From the NCBI GenBank assembly GCA_947503265.1, contig CANNDC010000016.1, positions 32,569 through 96,568 of the forward strand: a DNA stretch of 64,000 nt, read 5' to 3'. This document shows positions 17,382 through 26,909 of this stretch, piece after piece; the stretch's first letter is position 1; each line of letters starts with the position of its first letter. The notes under the pieces are model-generated. The model saw only the letters and a list, made by a program, of their open reading frames with translations. It did no database searches and was not told the origin of the DNA. The stretch comes from an uncultured Alteromonadaceae bacterium. Its GTDB lineage: Bacteria; Pseudomonadota; Gammaproteobacteria; Enterobacterales; Alteromonadaceae. The translations under genes and the position numbers were made by a program.

Positions 17382-18377
17382 ATGCAGTCTTGGCTTACCG
17401 GGGTTGAACAAGCATTGGTCCAAGCGCCATTGCTAAAATCGTTTGTTATTATTTGTGTTGTTCTGATACTTGAAAAACTTATTCCTTGGCCTGAAAAATT
17501 CCATCCTCTAAGTTTATTTCGCTTGGTTTGCCAGAATTTGGCTGACAAAGTAAACCCTAAACATAAAAATCGCACTCCAAGCCAACGCAAGTTATCAGGT
17601 TTGTTGGCCTGTGGTGTTTTACTTACTCCAACTGCGATTATCATCGGTATATTGTTGAACTTGGCGTATTACCGATTATTTTTTGAAGCTTTCCTATTGT
17701 GGATAGCCTTGCAGCTCTATCCTTATCGGCGTTCATTCGATCTGGTTGAAAAAGCCCTAAGTGCAAATAAAAAATCTTTGGCAAAAAATCATTTACGTTC
17801 CATGGTTTTGAGAGATGTTGAACCTTTGTCAAAGATGGGAGTGGCAAAAGGTGCAATCGAGTCCTTGCTGTTGCGATACAACTACCAAGTTATCAATATC
17901 ATCATATGGTTTTTAATTTCTGGAGGCTTGGGAGCGTTAATAGTTCGGCTGCTGATTGAAATGAATCAATGCTGGAACACAAAAAAAACCAGCAATCAGT
18001 ACTTTGGGGCGTTTTGCTCATATTTTGTTGCATTATTGTCGTTACCCTCTTCTGTTGTTTTCTGTATCGTCTTTGCATTAGCCCAAGGTATCCAAGGCGG
18101 ATTAAAAGGGTTAACTGTACTCAAGTCTAAACCTCATTCGTTTTGGTCGAATGGTATATTGCTCAAAGCAATTTGCGGAGGTGCAATGGGAATTCAGCTT
18201 AGCGGACCAGCTTTTTACGACGGTTTAAAACAGCGTTTTCCGCGTTTGGGAGGTGAGCGTGAAATTGTACTGGCTGACCTAAACAGACTGAGACAGGCGT
18301 TAGCTCGAGTGCTCGCTATCTCTCTAGTTGGGTTGTTGTTAGCCATTTCTGTTATTTATGTCATTTCGCGAGGTTAG
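17382..18377 (+). CDS. Cobalamin biosynthesis protein CbiB/CobD family
   Basis: Integral membrane protein of 331 residues with about five to six hydrophobic segments, matching the CbiB family (adenosylcobinamide-phosphate synthase), which attaches the aminopropanol linker to cobyric acid. The C-terminal region SKPHSFWSNGILLKAICGGAMG and the phrase SGPAFYDG are the recognisable parts. Amino-acid identity to the classical enzymes is probably low. It sits between mtnN and a vitamin B12-binding protein, which supports the assignment. In Salmonella the same role is carried out by CbiB. Confidence 0.8.
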   Translation: MQSWLTGVEQALVQAPLLKSFVIICVVLILEKLIPWPEKFHPLSLFRLVCQNLADKVNPKHKNRTPSQRKLSGLLACGVLLTPTAIIIGILLNLAYYRLFFEAFLLWIALQLYPYRRSFDLVEKALSANKKSLAKNHLRSMVLRDVEPLSKMGVAKGAIESLLLRYNYQVINIIIWFLISGGLGALIVRLLIEMNQCWNTKKTSNQYFGAFCSYFVALLSLPSSVVFCIVFALAQGIQGGLKGLTVLKSKPHSFWSNGILLKAICGGAMGIQLSGPAFYDGLKQRFPRLGGEREIVLADLNRLRQALARVLAISLVGLLLAISVIYVISRG

Positions 18378-18379
18378 GG

Positions 18380-19198
18380 TTGCGATACTTCAATAAGGTG
18401 TTCTTCATAATCGCAGGCTTGGTGTACATTCAATGTGCTGAAGTAAGTGCTAATAGTGAATTGAACCGTATCGTTAGTTTAGCCCCACATACCACTGAAT
18501 TAGTCTTTGAATTAGGTATGGGTGATAAATTAGTAGCGGTCAGTGATTACAGTGACTATCCAGCTGAAGCAACACAGCTTCCTTCAGTGGCAGACTACAA
18601 TGGTGCTGATTTTGAAGCTATTGTGCGTAGTGAGCCAGATTTGATTTTGGTATGGAAGGGCGGCAATAAACCTCAAGACATATCCCGTTTGAGCAAATTA
18701 GGATACAGGCTGTTTTACTCTTCTCCTGATTCAGTATGGGATATTGCCAAAGAGATAAAAGAGTTAGGGAAGCTGCTTGGCACTGAGCAAAGAGCTAACC
18801 TAGTCAGTGAACAATATTTGTCCTCTCTGAAAGCAATCCAAACCCGCTACAAAAACCAAAAACAAACTTCCGTATTTTACTACATGTGGCCCAAACCTCT
18901 TATGAGCATAGGCAAAGGAGCTTGGGCAAATCATTTGCTCGAATTGTGCGGAGCGACAAACGTATTTAATAATGTCATTTCAGATTATCCAGAAGTCATT
19001 ATAGAAGATGTACTTAGACGTAAACCTGAGATTATGATTGCAGCAATGAAAACGGCCTTGAATGAGGCTGAGAAACAGTGGGAAAAATACAATTCGTTGC
19101 ATGAATCTCGTGTGGTGGTTGTTGACCCAGATCGTCTGCATCGATTTACTCCTCGAATACTTGATGGATTAGATGATTTGTGTCGTAAGATAAACTAA
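18380..19198 (+). CDS. btuF: Vitamin B12 ABC transporter periplasmic binding protein (BtuF-like)
   Basis: Class III periplasmic binding protein of 272 residues with an N-terminal signal peptide (cut near residue 24). The SLAPHTTELVFELGMGDKLV segment, the DYPA segment and EPDLILVWKGG match BtuF proteins, which carry cobalamin to BtuCD. The start is TTG at 18380, two bases after the cbiB stop, so translation is probably coupled. No btuC or btuD is present in the window. An iron-siderophore role is possible for this superfamily but less likely next to cbiB. Confidence 0.85.
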   Translation: MRYFNKVFFIIAGLVYIQCAEVSANSELNRIVSLAPHTTELVFELGMGDKLVAVSDYSDYPAEATQLPSVADYNGADFEAIVRSEPDLILVWKGGNKPQDISRLSKLGYRLFYSSPDSVWDIAKEIKELGKLLGTEQRANLVSEQYLSSLKAIQTRYKNQKQTSVFYYMWPKPLMSIGKGAWANHLLELCGATNVFNNVISDYPEVIIEDVLRRKPEIMIAAMKTALNEAEKQWEKYNSLHESRVVVVDPDRLHRFTPRILDGLDDLCRKIN

Positions 19199-19319
19199 TT
19201 ATCCTTTTTAGCCGTATAGACCCCGCAAGGTTTTAAAGTAAATAACCGCAAGCCAAGCGACGTCAAATATGGCAAAATTAACAGATTAAATTAAGTGACA
19301 TTCCGGTAAAGGTACCAAT

Positions 19320-20711
19320 ATGAATCAAGACAACCATGTAATGGCTACGGGCGACTATAAAGTTGCAGATATCACACTCGCTGAGTGGGGCAGAAAAGAA
19401 CTCACAATTGCTGAAAGCGAAATGCCAGCATTGATGCGAATTCGTGACAACTATCGCGCTGAGCAACCCTTAAAAGGGGCAAAAATTCTAGGCTGTATTC
19501 ATATGACCATACAGACTGGGGTACTCATTGAAACTTTGGTTGATCTCGGCGCAGAAGTCAGATGGTCCTCGTGTAATATTTTTTCTACCCAAGATCAAGC
19601 CGCGGCTGCGATTGTTGCTGCGGGAGTACCTGTGTTCGCTTGGAAAGGTGAAACTGAAGAAGAGTACGAATGGTGCCTAGAACAAACAATAGTTAAAGAT
19701 GGTAAGCCATGGGATGCCAACATGATCCTTGACGATGGTGGTGACCTTACCCTGATGTTGCATGAAAAATTCCCAGAGGTTTTAGAAAATGTACACGGTG
19801 TGACTGAAGAAACCACCACGGGTGTGCACAGACTTCTTGAAATGCTTGAAGCGGGCGAATTAAAAATACCAGCGATTAACGTTAATGACTCAGTGACAAA
19901 GTCTAAAAATGACAACAAATACGGTTGCCGCCACAGTTTGAACGATGCAATTAAGCGTGCCATTGATCATTTAATGGCAGGTAAAAAAGCCTTAGTTATT
20001 GGCTATGGTGATGTGGGTAAAGGATCTGCCCAATCTTTGCGTCAAGAAGGTATGATAGTTAAGGTATCTGAAGTTGATCCTATTTGTGCCATGCAAGCCT
20101 GTATGGACGGTTTTGAACTTGTCTCTCCTTACCTTAACGGTAAAAATACTGGCAAAATTGAAGATGTAGATACGCTTCTTTTAAGTACGACTGATTTAAT
20201 CGTCACTACGACGGGTAATGTAAACGTTTGTGACTCGAACATTCTGAAAAGTCTGAAATCCGGTGCGGTGGTTTGTAACATTGGTCATTTTGACAACGAA
20301 ATTGATACTGCATACATGCGTGAAAATTGGCGTTGGGATGAAATAAAGCCTCAAGTTCATAAGATATTCAGAAGTGAAGATGAAGCCGACCATTTGTTGT
20401 TGTTGTCTGAAGGTCGCCTAGTCAATTTGGGTAACGCAACAGGTCATCCATCAAGAATTATGGATGGATCTTTTGCAAACCAAGTATTGGCGCAAATACA
20501 TTTATTCAAACAAGGTTTTGCTGATTTACCTGAGGCCGATAAACAAGCTGCATTGCGCGTTGAGGTTTTGCCTAAGCAACTTGATGAAGAAGTTGCCCGA
20601 TATATGGTTGAAGGGTTTGGTGGCGTGATCACTGAGTTGACTCAGAAACAAGCGGATTACATCAACGTTGCTGTGGAAGGGCCATTCAAAACGGATGCCT
20701 ACCGCTACTAA
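19320..20711 (+). CDS. ahcY: Adenosylhomocysteinase
   Basis: NAD-dependent enzyme that reversibly splits S-adenosylhomocysteine into adenosine and homocysteine. 463 residues. Landmarks are LDDGGDLTLM near 140, NVNDSVTKSKNDN near 190, the NAD motif VIGYGDVGKGSAQ near 225, and the conserved C-terminus GPFKTDAYRY. AAAGG lies seven bases before the ATG. It is followed after 45 bases by a rhodanese gene on the same strand. I saw no S-adenosylhomocysteine riboswitch in the 120-base leader. Confidence 0.97.
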   Translation: MNQDNHVMATGDYKVADITLAEWGRKELTIAESEMPALMRIRDNYRAEQPLKGAKILGCIHMTIQTGVLIETLVDLGAEVRWSSCNIFSTQDQAAAAIVAAGVPVFAWKGETEEEYEWCLEQTIVKDGKPWDANMILDDGGDLTLMLHEKFPEVLENVHGVTEETTTGVHRLLEMLEAGELKIPAINVNDSVTKSKNDNKYGCRHSLNDAIKRAIDHLMAGKKALVIGYGDVGKGSAQSLRQEGMIVKVSEVDPICAMQACMDGFELVSPYLNGKNTGKIEDVDTLLLSTTDLIVTTTGNVNVCDSNILKSLKSGAVVCNIGHFDNEIDTAYMRENWRWDEIKPQVHKIFRSEDEADHLLLLSEGRLVNLGNATGHPSRIMDGSFANQVLAQIHLFKQGFADLPEADKQAALRVEVLPKQLDEEVARYMVEGFGGVITELTQKQADYINVAVEGPFKTDAYRY

Positions 20712-20756
20712 AGCGGCTTTTTGACAACAAAACTGACATAAATTGAGGAGAAAACA

Positions 20757-21152
20757 GTGGCGAGCTCAATAAAGAAATATTATAAAAGTTTGATTTTATC
20801 GTTTTTGAGTGTGATTAGTTTCTCCTCTTTTTCCGCAGAAGTTAAAGATATCTCGGCAGAACAATTGATTGCAGCAGATAAAAGCGATTGGTTGATATTA
20901 GATGTTCGCACTGAAAAGGAATATAACGCAGGGCATGTTCCCGGTGCAGTGAACATTAGTCACTCTGAGATCGCGGAAAATATGAGTAAATTGTCAGAAT
21001 ACAAGGATAAAACAGTCGTTGTTTACTGTCGCTCAGGGTTCCGAGCCGGTAAAGCCGCTGATGTTTTGTTGAGTAATGGTTTTACCCAAGTGAAACATCT
21101 AGACGGTGATATGCTCAACTGGGAAAAAGCGGGTCATGTCATTGAACAATAA
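20757..21152 (+). CDS. Secreted rhodanese-domain protein
   Basis: 131 residues: a signal peptide (cut about FSSFSA|EVKD, residue 27) and one rhodanese domain with catalytic cysteine in VVYCRSGFRAGKA near residue 90. The loop CRSGFRAG is typical of PspE-like periplasmic sulfurtransferases. Starts with GTG after GAGGAG. Its stop overlaps the next start by one base (TAATG), so the acetyltransferase is probably coupled to it. Confidence 0.88.
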   Translation: MASSIKKYYKSLILSFLSVISFSSFSAEVKDISAEQLIAADKSDWLILDVRTEKEYNAGHVPGAVNISHSEIAENMSKLSEYKDKTVVVYCRSGFRAGKAADVLLSNGFTQVKHLDGDMLNWEKAGHVIEQ

Positions 21153-21715
21153 TGCTTCCTGTAGAATATAAATCTTTTCAACCCGAGTTCTTCGATCAAG
21201 TCATTGAACTGGGCAATCGGGTTCATGGTGACAATTACTTAGACTTACCTGTAGTAAAAGAGTTATATAAAAAGTCATTTCAGAACGAGTTAAATGCCAG
21301 CATAGTGGCGCTAAATAAAGACAGGTTAATCGGTTTTCGACTTACCATAGCGCCCCGTCATTGGGCACCTGATAAGTGGTGCACTCCCTCAAAGTGGGCA
21401 ATTTCACAGAATAAAGTCAGTTATTTCAAATGCAATACCGTTGATAGCAACTACCAAGGGCAAGGTATTGGCCCGCAGATGCTTCAGCGTTCCGTCGAAC
21501 AATCCATTAAGCAAGGTGCTCAAGCAGGGTTGGCACATATTTGGCTTGCTAGTCCTAATAATAGTGCATATCGATATTTCAAAAAATGCGGTGGGGAGTT
21601 AATAAAAGAACATCCCAACAAATGGCGAGCCCTAAGCTTGGAAAATCAATATGATTGCCCCGTTTGTGGCCGTTTGTGTAACTGTACTGCGGCTGAAATG
21701 ATACTGAGATTTTAA
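21152..21715 (+). CDS. GNAT acetyltransferase with C-terminal cysteine cluster
   Basis: 187-residue protein with a GNAT fold: the acetyl-CoA loop NYQGQGIGPQML lies near residues 102-113 and the C-terminal half has NNSAYRYFKKCGGEL. It ends in an unusual cysteine cluster, C169-x2-C172-x3-C176-x-C178 (CPVCGRLCNC), which looks like a small zinc-binding knuckle. Substrate unknown. Coupled to a rhodanese upstream and eight bases before an FAD oxidoreductase. Confidence 0.75.
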   Translation: MLPVEYKSFQPEFFDQVIELGNRVHGDNYLDLPVVKELYKKSFQNELNASIVALNKDRLIGFRLTIAPRHWAPDKWCTPSKWAISQNKVSYFKCNTVDSNYQGQGIGPQMLQRSVEQSIKQGAQAGLAHIWLASPNNSAYRYFKKCGGELIKEHPNKWRALSLENQYDCPVCGRLCNCTAAEMILRF

Positions 21716-21723
21716 GCTAGCTT

Positions 21724-23052
21724 ATGTATGATCCTTTAATCGAATCTTATCCAAAACCTTGGCAAGGCTACCCTGTTTCCTATTGGGCAGCTAACGAAAA
21801 GAGAAGATGTTCACCCCCGCTTGAAAAAGACATTGAAGTGGATGTTGCTGTCATTGGCGGTGGATACACAGGGCTGTCAACCGCTTACTACCTCTCGCAC
21901 AAGTACAATCAAAAAGTAGCGTTACTTGAGGCCAATGACGCTGGGTGGGGTTGCAGTGGTAGAAACGCAGGTTTCGTGCTCGCAAGCACAGGAAGATTAT
22001 CGTTACTCGATATGACCCGAAAATGGGGAGAGCAAACCGCATTAGAAATATATAAGGAATATATTAACGCGGTTGATTCAGTGAATCGATTTATCGAAAA
22101 AGGAAAAATCGATTGCGAAAAGACTTATGGCGGTTACCTGAAACTAGCTCACAAAAGATCAAAAGTTGCAGGGCTAAGATATCAAGCGGAATACTTGCAA
22201 GAGAAATTCGGCGGTGGAATCGAATTTATCCATAGTAAAGACGTATCAGCAAATTTTATTAAGACAGATAATATGTTTGGTGGTATCTATTTTCCACAAA
22301 ACTTTGGCGTCAATCCCCTCAAACTGGTTAAAGGGTATGAGCGCATGGCACTGGCGTCAGGTACTCAGATATACACCAATTCCCCGGTCATTGAGCGCAA
22401 GAGACAGGGTGAATCGCACGTATTGAGCACGCCAAATGGCACGGTAAAATCGGATAAATTGGTTATCGCTACCAACGGGTACACCTCTAAAAAGTTACAC
22501 CCCACCTTAAAACATCGACACTTCCCAGTATTGTCCAGCATAGTCGTCACACGCCCATTGTCAGACAGAGAACTTGAGATCATTGGATTCAAATCAGGTT
22601 TAATGGCAATGGATACGCGAAGAATGAAATATTACTATCGATTATTACCTGACAAACGTATTTTGTTTGGTGGTAGAGGCGCAATTAAAGGAAAAGATGC
22701 TGAACATCAAATCAACTGTCAGCGATTACTTGAAGGCTTGTATTCTACATTTCCGTCTTTGAAAGGAATGGAAGCAGCCTATTTTTGGAGTGGCTGGATA
22801 AGCGTATCGGTAGATGACTACCCGAGAGTCTGGACTAGCCAAGATAAATCACTGAGTTACGCTATGGGATACTGTGGTTCAGGGGTGGCCTTCGCAACTC
22901 AAGCAGGAAAGCGTCTGGCTCAAGCATTATTTGAACCAGACAAATTAAGTCAGCTACCATTTTGGCAATCCCAACTATCTAAATTTCCGATGCCTACATT
23001 CAAGCGAACCGGCTTAAGTATTTACTATAAAATGGCAAATTTTACAGACTAA
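21724..23052 (+). CDS. FAD-dependent amine oxidase (gamma-glutamylputrescine oxidase-like)
   Basis: DAO-superfamily flavoprotein of 442 residues. The dinucleotide fold VAVIGGGYTGLSTAYYLS is near residues 39-56, followed by GCSGRNAGFVL near 78, and the C-terminal FAD contact is MGYCGSGVAFATQAGK near 380. The N-terminal phrase PKPWQGYPVSYWAAN resembles PuuB-type oxidases, which act on gamma-glutamylputrescine, but no other puu gene is near, so the substrate is open. Its last four bases overlap the convergent tyrS. Confidence 0.85.
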   Translation: MYDPLIESYPKPWQGYPVSYWAANEKRRCSPPLEKDIEVDVAVIGGGYTGLSTAYYLSHKYNQKVALLEANDAGWGCSGRNAGFVLASTGRLSLLDMTRKWGEQTALEIYKEYINAVDSVNRFIEKGKIDCEKTYGGYLKLAHKRSKVAGLRYQAEYLQEKFGGGIEFIHSKDVSANFIKTDNMFGGIYFPQNFGVNPLKLVKGYERMALASGTQIYTNSPVIERKRQGESHVLSTPNGTVKSDKLVIATNGYTSKKLHPTLKHRHFPVLSSIVVTRPLSDRELEIIGFKSGLMAMDTRRMKYYYRLLPDKRILFGGRGAIKGKDAEHQINCQRLLEGLYSTFPSLKGMEAAYFWSGWISVSVDDYPRVWTSQDKSLSYAMGYCGSGVAFATQAGKRLAQALFEPDKLSQLPFWQSQLSKFPMPTFKRTGLSIYYKMANFTD

Positions 23053-24248
23053 ACAAGGTTTATACGCGCGAACTTACGCTTACCTACCTGAAACACACCA
23101 GACGTTTTATCATTTAACAGTAAACGTGTATCGGATATTTTTTCACCGTCTTGTTTAACTGCTCCCTGCTGAATCATTCGCATTGCATCTGATGTTGAAA
23201 CAACTAAATTAGCTTGTTTAAGCAAATTCGCAATGGCAATACCTTCTGCAGGCAGGGCAATCTCAATTTCTGCTATGTCGTCAGGAATGGCATTCTTCTG
23301 AAATCGTTGTACAAAGTCTTGATAAGCAGCTTTTGCCGCTTCGTTCGAATGAAAGCGTTCGATAATTTCCATGGCTAAGGCAATTTTCATATCTCTTGGG
23401 TTTGCACCCTGCTCTGCCTTTAATTTAAGCGATTGGATTTCCTCAGTAGGCTTGAAACTCAATAAGTCGTAGTAACGCCACATTAGCTCATCTGATATGG
23501 ACATGATCTTACCAAACATATCGTTGGGAGAATCCGTAATACCGATATAATTACCTAAAGACTTAGACATTTTTTGAACGCCATCTAACCCTTCAAGCAA
23601 AGGCATCATCAACACAGTTTGTTGCGGTTGCCCTTCTGCTTTTTGCAGTTCTCGCCCCATCAATAAATTGAATCGTTGATCCGTTCCACCCAATTCCACA
23701 TCCGCTTTCAGTGCCACCGAATCCCAACCTTGAACAAGTGGATATAAAAATTCATGGATAGCGATAGCTTGACCGTTGTTGTAACGTTTTTTGAAATCGT
23801 CCCTTTCCAACATCCTTGCCACTGTCTGTCTGGCTGCCAATTTTATTAGTCCCGCCGCTCCCAAATTGTCCATCCATTCGGAATTGAAACGGACTGTGGT
23901 TTTATCAGGATCTAATATTTTGAACACTTGTTCTTTGTAGGTTTCAGCATTGGCGATGATGTCTTCGCGGCTTAACGGTTTTCGTGTAACATTTTTACCT
24001 GTTGGGTCACCTATCATTCCAGTAAAGTCACCAATAAGAAAAATCACTTCGTGTCCAAGTTGTTGAAAAGCCCGAAGTTTATTTATTAAAACAGTGTGGC
24101 CTAGATGTAAATCAGGTGCTGTTGGGTCGAAGCCAGCTTTTATTTTTAACGGCTTTCCTTCTTTTAGCTTGGCAACCAACTCTTCTTCTATCAATATTTC
24201 GTCTGCACCGCGCTTAATCTCACGTAATGCGGTTTGCCAATTTGTCAT
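23049..24248 (-). CDS. tyrS: Tyrosyl-tRNA synthetase
   Basis: Class I aminoacyl-tRNA synthetase charging tRNA-Tyr. 399 residues. The HIGH-type motif HLGH is near residue 45 (DLHLGHTVLINK), KMSKS is near 235 (KMSKSLGNYIG), and an S4 RNA-binding domain covers the C-terminal 65 residues. This length and character fit the TyrZ-like form found in many gammaproteobacteria. Divergent from an M23 peptidase gene, an arrangement common in the group. Confidence 0.96.
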   Translation of the reverse strand: MTNWQTALREIKRGADEILIEEELVAKLKEGKPLKIKAGFDPTAPDLHLGHTVLINKLRAFQQLGHEVIFLIGDFTGMIGDPTGKNVTRKPLSREDIIANAETYKEQVFKILDPDKTTVRFNSEWMDNLGAAGLIKLAARQTVARMLERDDFKKRYNNGQAIAIHEFLYPLVQGWDSVALKADVELGGTDQRFNLLMGRELQKAEGQPQQTVLMMPLLEGLDGVQKMSKSLGNYIGITDSPNDMFGKIMSISDELMWRYYDLLSFKPTEEIQSLKLKAEQGANPRDMKIALAMEIIERFHSNEAAKAAYQDFVQRFQKNAIPDDIAEIEIALPAEGIAIANLLKQANLVVSTSDAMRMIQQGAVKQDGEKISDTRLLLNDKTSGVFQVGKRKFARINLV

Positions 24249-24459
24249 TTATATACTCCGGTAGCGCGATATCGAAAATTTTTCAGCTGTGCATTTTACG
24301 CGCGCAACCGTTGTAGTGGAAGGACTTCCGTATATTTTTCACTAACTATTAGCACATTGCCTTATCACGCTAACTCAGCAATGTCGACGCTACGGCTGGA
24401 AAATCTGTGCTAATCATTATATTCTACTCTTTAATGAAAAAACTGAGTGTCGCTCAAAC

Positions 24460-25758
24460 GTGGTCAAAAAGGTGCTAAAAACATTGCCGCAAAAACACAA
24501 AGCACTACTTTCAGGAGTAGCGGCTTTTTTGTTGATATTGGTTATTATCCCTTCTGATCCAGCAAAAGCCTCAAGACACAGTGAGATTCTTGAAATAGGT
24601 AAGCGCTACGATGTTCCTATCGTTCTCGAAACGCAAGAAGACCATCAAGAACAACTAGAAACAATCAATTTTGAACCCGATTGGCAAAACATTACTGTTA
24701 ATAAAGGCGATACACTAGCGAGCATATTTCAGCGTGCAGGATTGACTCCGCAAGAGACACATTGGGTGATAAATGCCGGCGAACCTGCAAAAAAATTATT
24801 GAAGATGCGTCCGAATGACACGCTTTCATTGTTGATCGATGAACAAGGGAAAGTGTCATCCGTGAAGTATGAACTTTCAGCAACAGATACCCTGTTTATT
24901 TCTAAAAACGAGCAACAAGAGTTTACCAGCACGATAACCACCAAAGACGTTGATGTCCGATTAGGCTATGCCCAAGGAGAAATTCAAAGTAATTTCTGGA
25001 ATGCGGCGGTCAAAGCGAATCTAGCGGAAAACCAAATTATGAGTTTGGCGGGTATTTTCGGTTGGGATGTCGATTTTGCCTTAGAGCTTCGTCAAGGTGA
25101 CACCTTCAACGTGGTGTTTGAAGAAAACTATATTGACGGAGAATTTATAGGCTATGGAAAAATAGTCGCAGCAGAGCTTACCAACCAAGGTGATTCATTT
25201 ATTGCCATCTTGCATAGTGACGGCAACTATTACACGCCAGATGGCGGCAGTATGCGTAAAAGCTTCTTACGCGCGCCGGTTAATTTTAAATACATCAGTT
25301 CTAGCTTTAAGAAAAGACGTTTCCATCCCGTCCAAAAACGTTGGAAAGCGCATAGAGGGGTCGATTATGCAGCCAATACCGGAACTCCTGTGATGGCTGC
25401 CGGAGATGGACGAATTATTCGCTCCTCCTATGATAAGTACAACGGACACCACGTATTCATTCAACACGGCGAGAAATACGTGACTAAGTACCTGCATTTT
25501 ACTAAAAGAGCTGTGAAACTGGGTCAGGAAGTCAAACAAGGCCAAGTAATCGGTTATGTTGGCTCAACAGGTTTGGCAGCGGGTCCTCATCTGCATTACG
25601 AATTTCTTGTCGATGGAGTACACCGTAACCCTCGCACGGTATCTTTGCCTAAAGCTGACCCAATCGATAAAGCAGAAGCAACAGAGTTTGCGAATATTGC
25701 AAAGTTGAGACTTAAACAATTAGGTGCCACAAAGCGCATAATGCTTGCGATGAATTGA
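24460..25758 (+). CDS. M23 peptidoglycan DD-metalloendopeptidase (MepM-like)
   Basis: Envelope protein of 432 residues: an N-terminal membrane anchor (about 15-30), a LysM/OapA-like region (about 70-150; ITVNKGDTLASIFQRAGL) and a C-terminal M23 peptidase domain (about 270-400). Zinc ligands are visible in HRGVDYAANTG and HLHYEF. It is expected to cut peptidoglycan cross-links so new strands can be inserted. The start is GTG at 24460; the ATG at 24434 is in another frame and stops after 14 codons. Eight to twenty bases separate it from anmK, so cell-wall turnover genes are clustered. Confidence 0.92.
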   Translation: MVKKVLKTLPQKHKALLSGVAAFLLILVIIPSDPAKASRHSEILEIGKRYDVPIVLETQEDHQEQLETINFEPDWQNITVNKGDTLASIFQRAGLTPQETHWVINAGEPAKKLLKMRPNDTLSLLIDEQGKVSSVKYELSATDTLFISKNEQQEFTSTITTKDVDVRLGYAQGEIQSNFWNAAVKANLAENQIMSLAGIFGWDVDFALELRQGDTFNVVFEENYIDGEFIGYGKIVAAELTNQGDSFIAILHSDGNYYTPDGGSMRKSFLRAPVNFKYISSSFKKRRFHPVQKRWKAHRGVDYAANTGTPVMAAGDGRIIRSSYDKYNGHHVFIQHGEKYVTKYLHFTKRAVKLGQEVKQGQVIGYVGSTGLAAGPHLHYEFLVDGVHRNPRTVSLPKADPIDKAEATEFANIAKLRLKQLGATKRIMLAMN

Positions 25759-25777
25759 GTATAAATTGGACAATCAC

Positions 25778-26890
25778 ATGCCTGACCTTTTCATAGGACT
25801 GATGTCCGGCACTAGCATAGATGGTGTTGATGTAGCACTTGTAGATTTTTCGAAAATCGCTCCGAAGGTAGTCGATTTTGAAACTGTCACGTACCCCGCA
25901 AAGTTAACCCGCCAACTACACAATTTATGCGCCTCTCAAAAAGATGAAATTTTCTCTATGGGTATGGCAGATCGTGCCATTGCCAGAGTGAGTGCTGACG
26001 CTGTTCGCTTGATACTAAAACGAAATCATCTGTCCGCTAATCATATATCTGCAATTGGTTCACACGGGCAAACAATTCGACATCATCCCGAAGGGACAAA
26101 TGGCTTTACCTTGCAAATTGGTGATCCCAACACACTCGCAGTTTTGACAGGAATCAAGGTAGTAGCTGACTTCAGACGAAAAGATATTGCACTGGGTGGT
26201 CAAGGCGCACCTTTGGCACCGGCTTTTCATAAAGCAGTGTTTCGACACTCCCATCATTCGCGCGTTATTTTAAATATCGGCGGAATTGCTAATATAACCT
26301 ACTTACCAGCAAATTCAGAACAACAGGTAATCGGCTATGATACAGGGCCAGGCAACACACTTATGGACATGTGGTGCCAACGTCATCTGAATGAACCTTA
26401 TGATAAAAGTGGGCACTGGGCTGCTCAGGGAAATAGTTGTGCGGAGTTACTCGGGCTTCTTTTGACCGAGCCTTTTTTCAGTTTAACTCATCCTAAAAGT
26501 ACGGGTAGAGAGTTGTTTAATTTGACATGGTTAGACCAACACATATCACAGTTATCGAACGAGATTTCAGCTGAAAGTGTTCAAGCCACATTGGCAAATT
26601 TGACCAGTATAACCATTGCACAACAAATTCAAAAATTAGGTGATGTTGAACAAGTATTTGTTTGTGGTGGTGGTGGTAAAAACGACTACTTAATGGAATG
26701 CCTAGAAAACGAGTTAGTCGAATGTGAGGTACAAACGACAAATGAACTTGGCATTGATGCAGATGCTGTTGAAGCTGCCGCCTTTGCTTGGTTAGCAAAA
26801 GCGTTTATGCAGAAAAGTCCGAGTAACCTTCCCAGTGTTACAGGTGCCAGCAGAGAAGCCGTACTTGGTGCTCTCTTTCTAGCTAGATAA
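25778..26890 (+). CDS. anmK: Anhydro-N-acetylmuramic acid kinase
   Basis: Phosphorylates and opens 1,6-anhydro-N-acetylmuramic acid so peptidoglycan fragments can be recycled. About 370 residues. ATP-binding motifs GLMSGTSIDGVDVAL at the N-terminus, GGIANITYLP near 165 and FVCGGGGKNDYLM near 290 are typical. I use ATG at 25778 (MPDLFIGLMSG), with GGA seven bases upstream; an in-frame TTG at 25766 would add four residues. Co-directional with the peptidase. Confidence 0.95.
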   Translation: MPDLFIGLMSGTSIDGVDVALVDFSKIAPKVVDFETVTYPAKLTRQLHNLCASQKDEIFSMGMADRAIARVSADAVRLILKRNHLSANHISAIGSHGQTIRHHPEGTNGFTLQIGDPNTLAVLTGIKVVADFRRKDIALGGQGAPLAPAFHKAVFRHSHHSRVILNIGGIANITYLPANSEQQVIGYDTGPGNTLMDMWCQRHLNEPYDKSGHWAAQGNSCAELLGLLLTEPFFSLTHPKSTGRELFNLTWLDQHISQLSNEISAESVQATLANLTSITIAQQIQKLGDVEQVFVCGGGGKNDYLMECLENELVECEVQTTNELGIDADAVEAAAFAWLAKAFMQKSPSNLPSVTGASREAVLGALFLAR

Positions 26891-26909
26891 CGAAAGGTCG
26901 AATGACAAA

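Noticed and set aside
19199..19319. Possible S-adenosylhomocysteine riboswitch before ahcY
   Set aside because: No GC-rich conserved core or convincing long stems; the sequence is plain AT-rich leader.
24434..24478. 14-codon ATG frame before the M23 peptidase gene
   Set aside because: Wrong frame for the peptidase, stops after 14 codons and shows no leader-peptide pattern.
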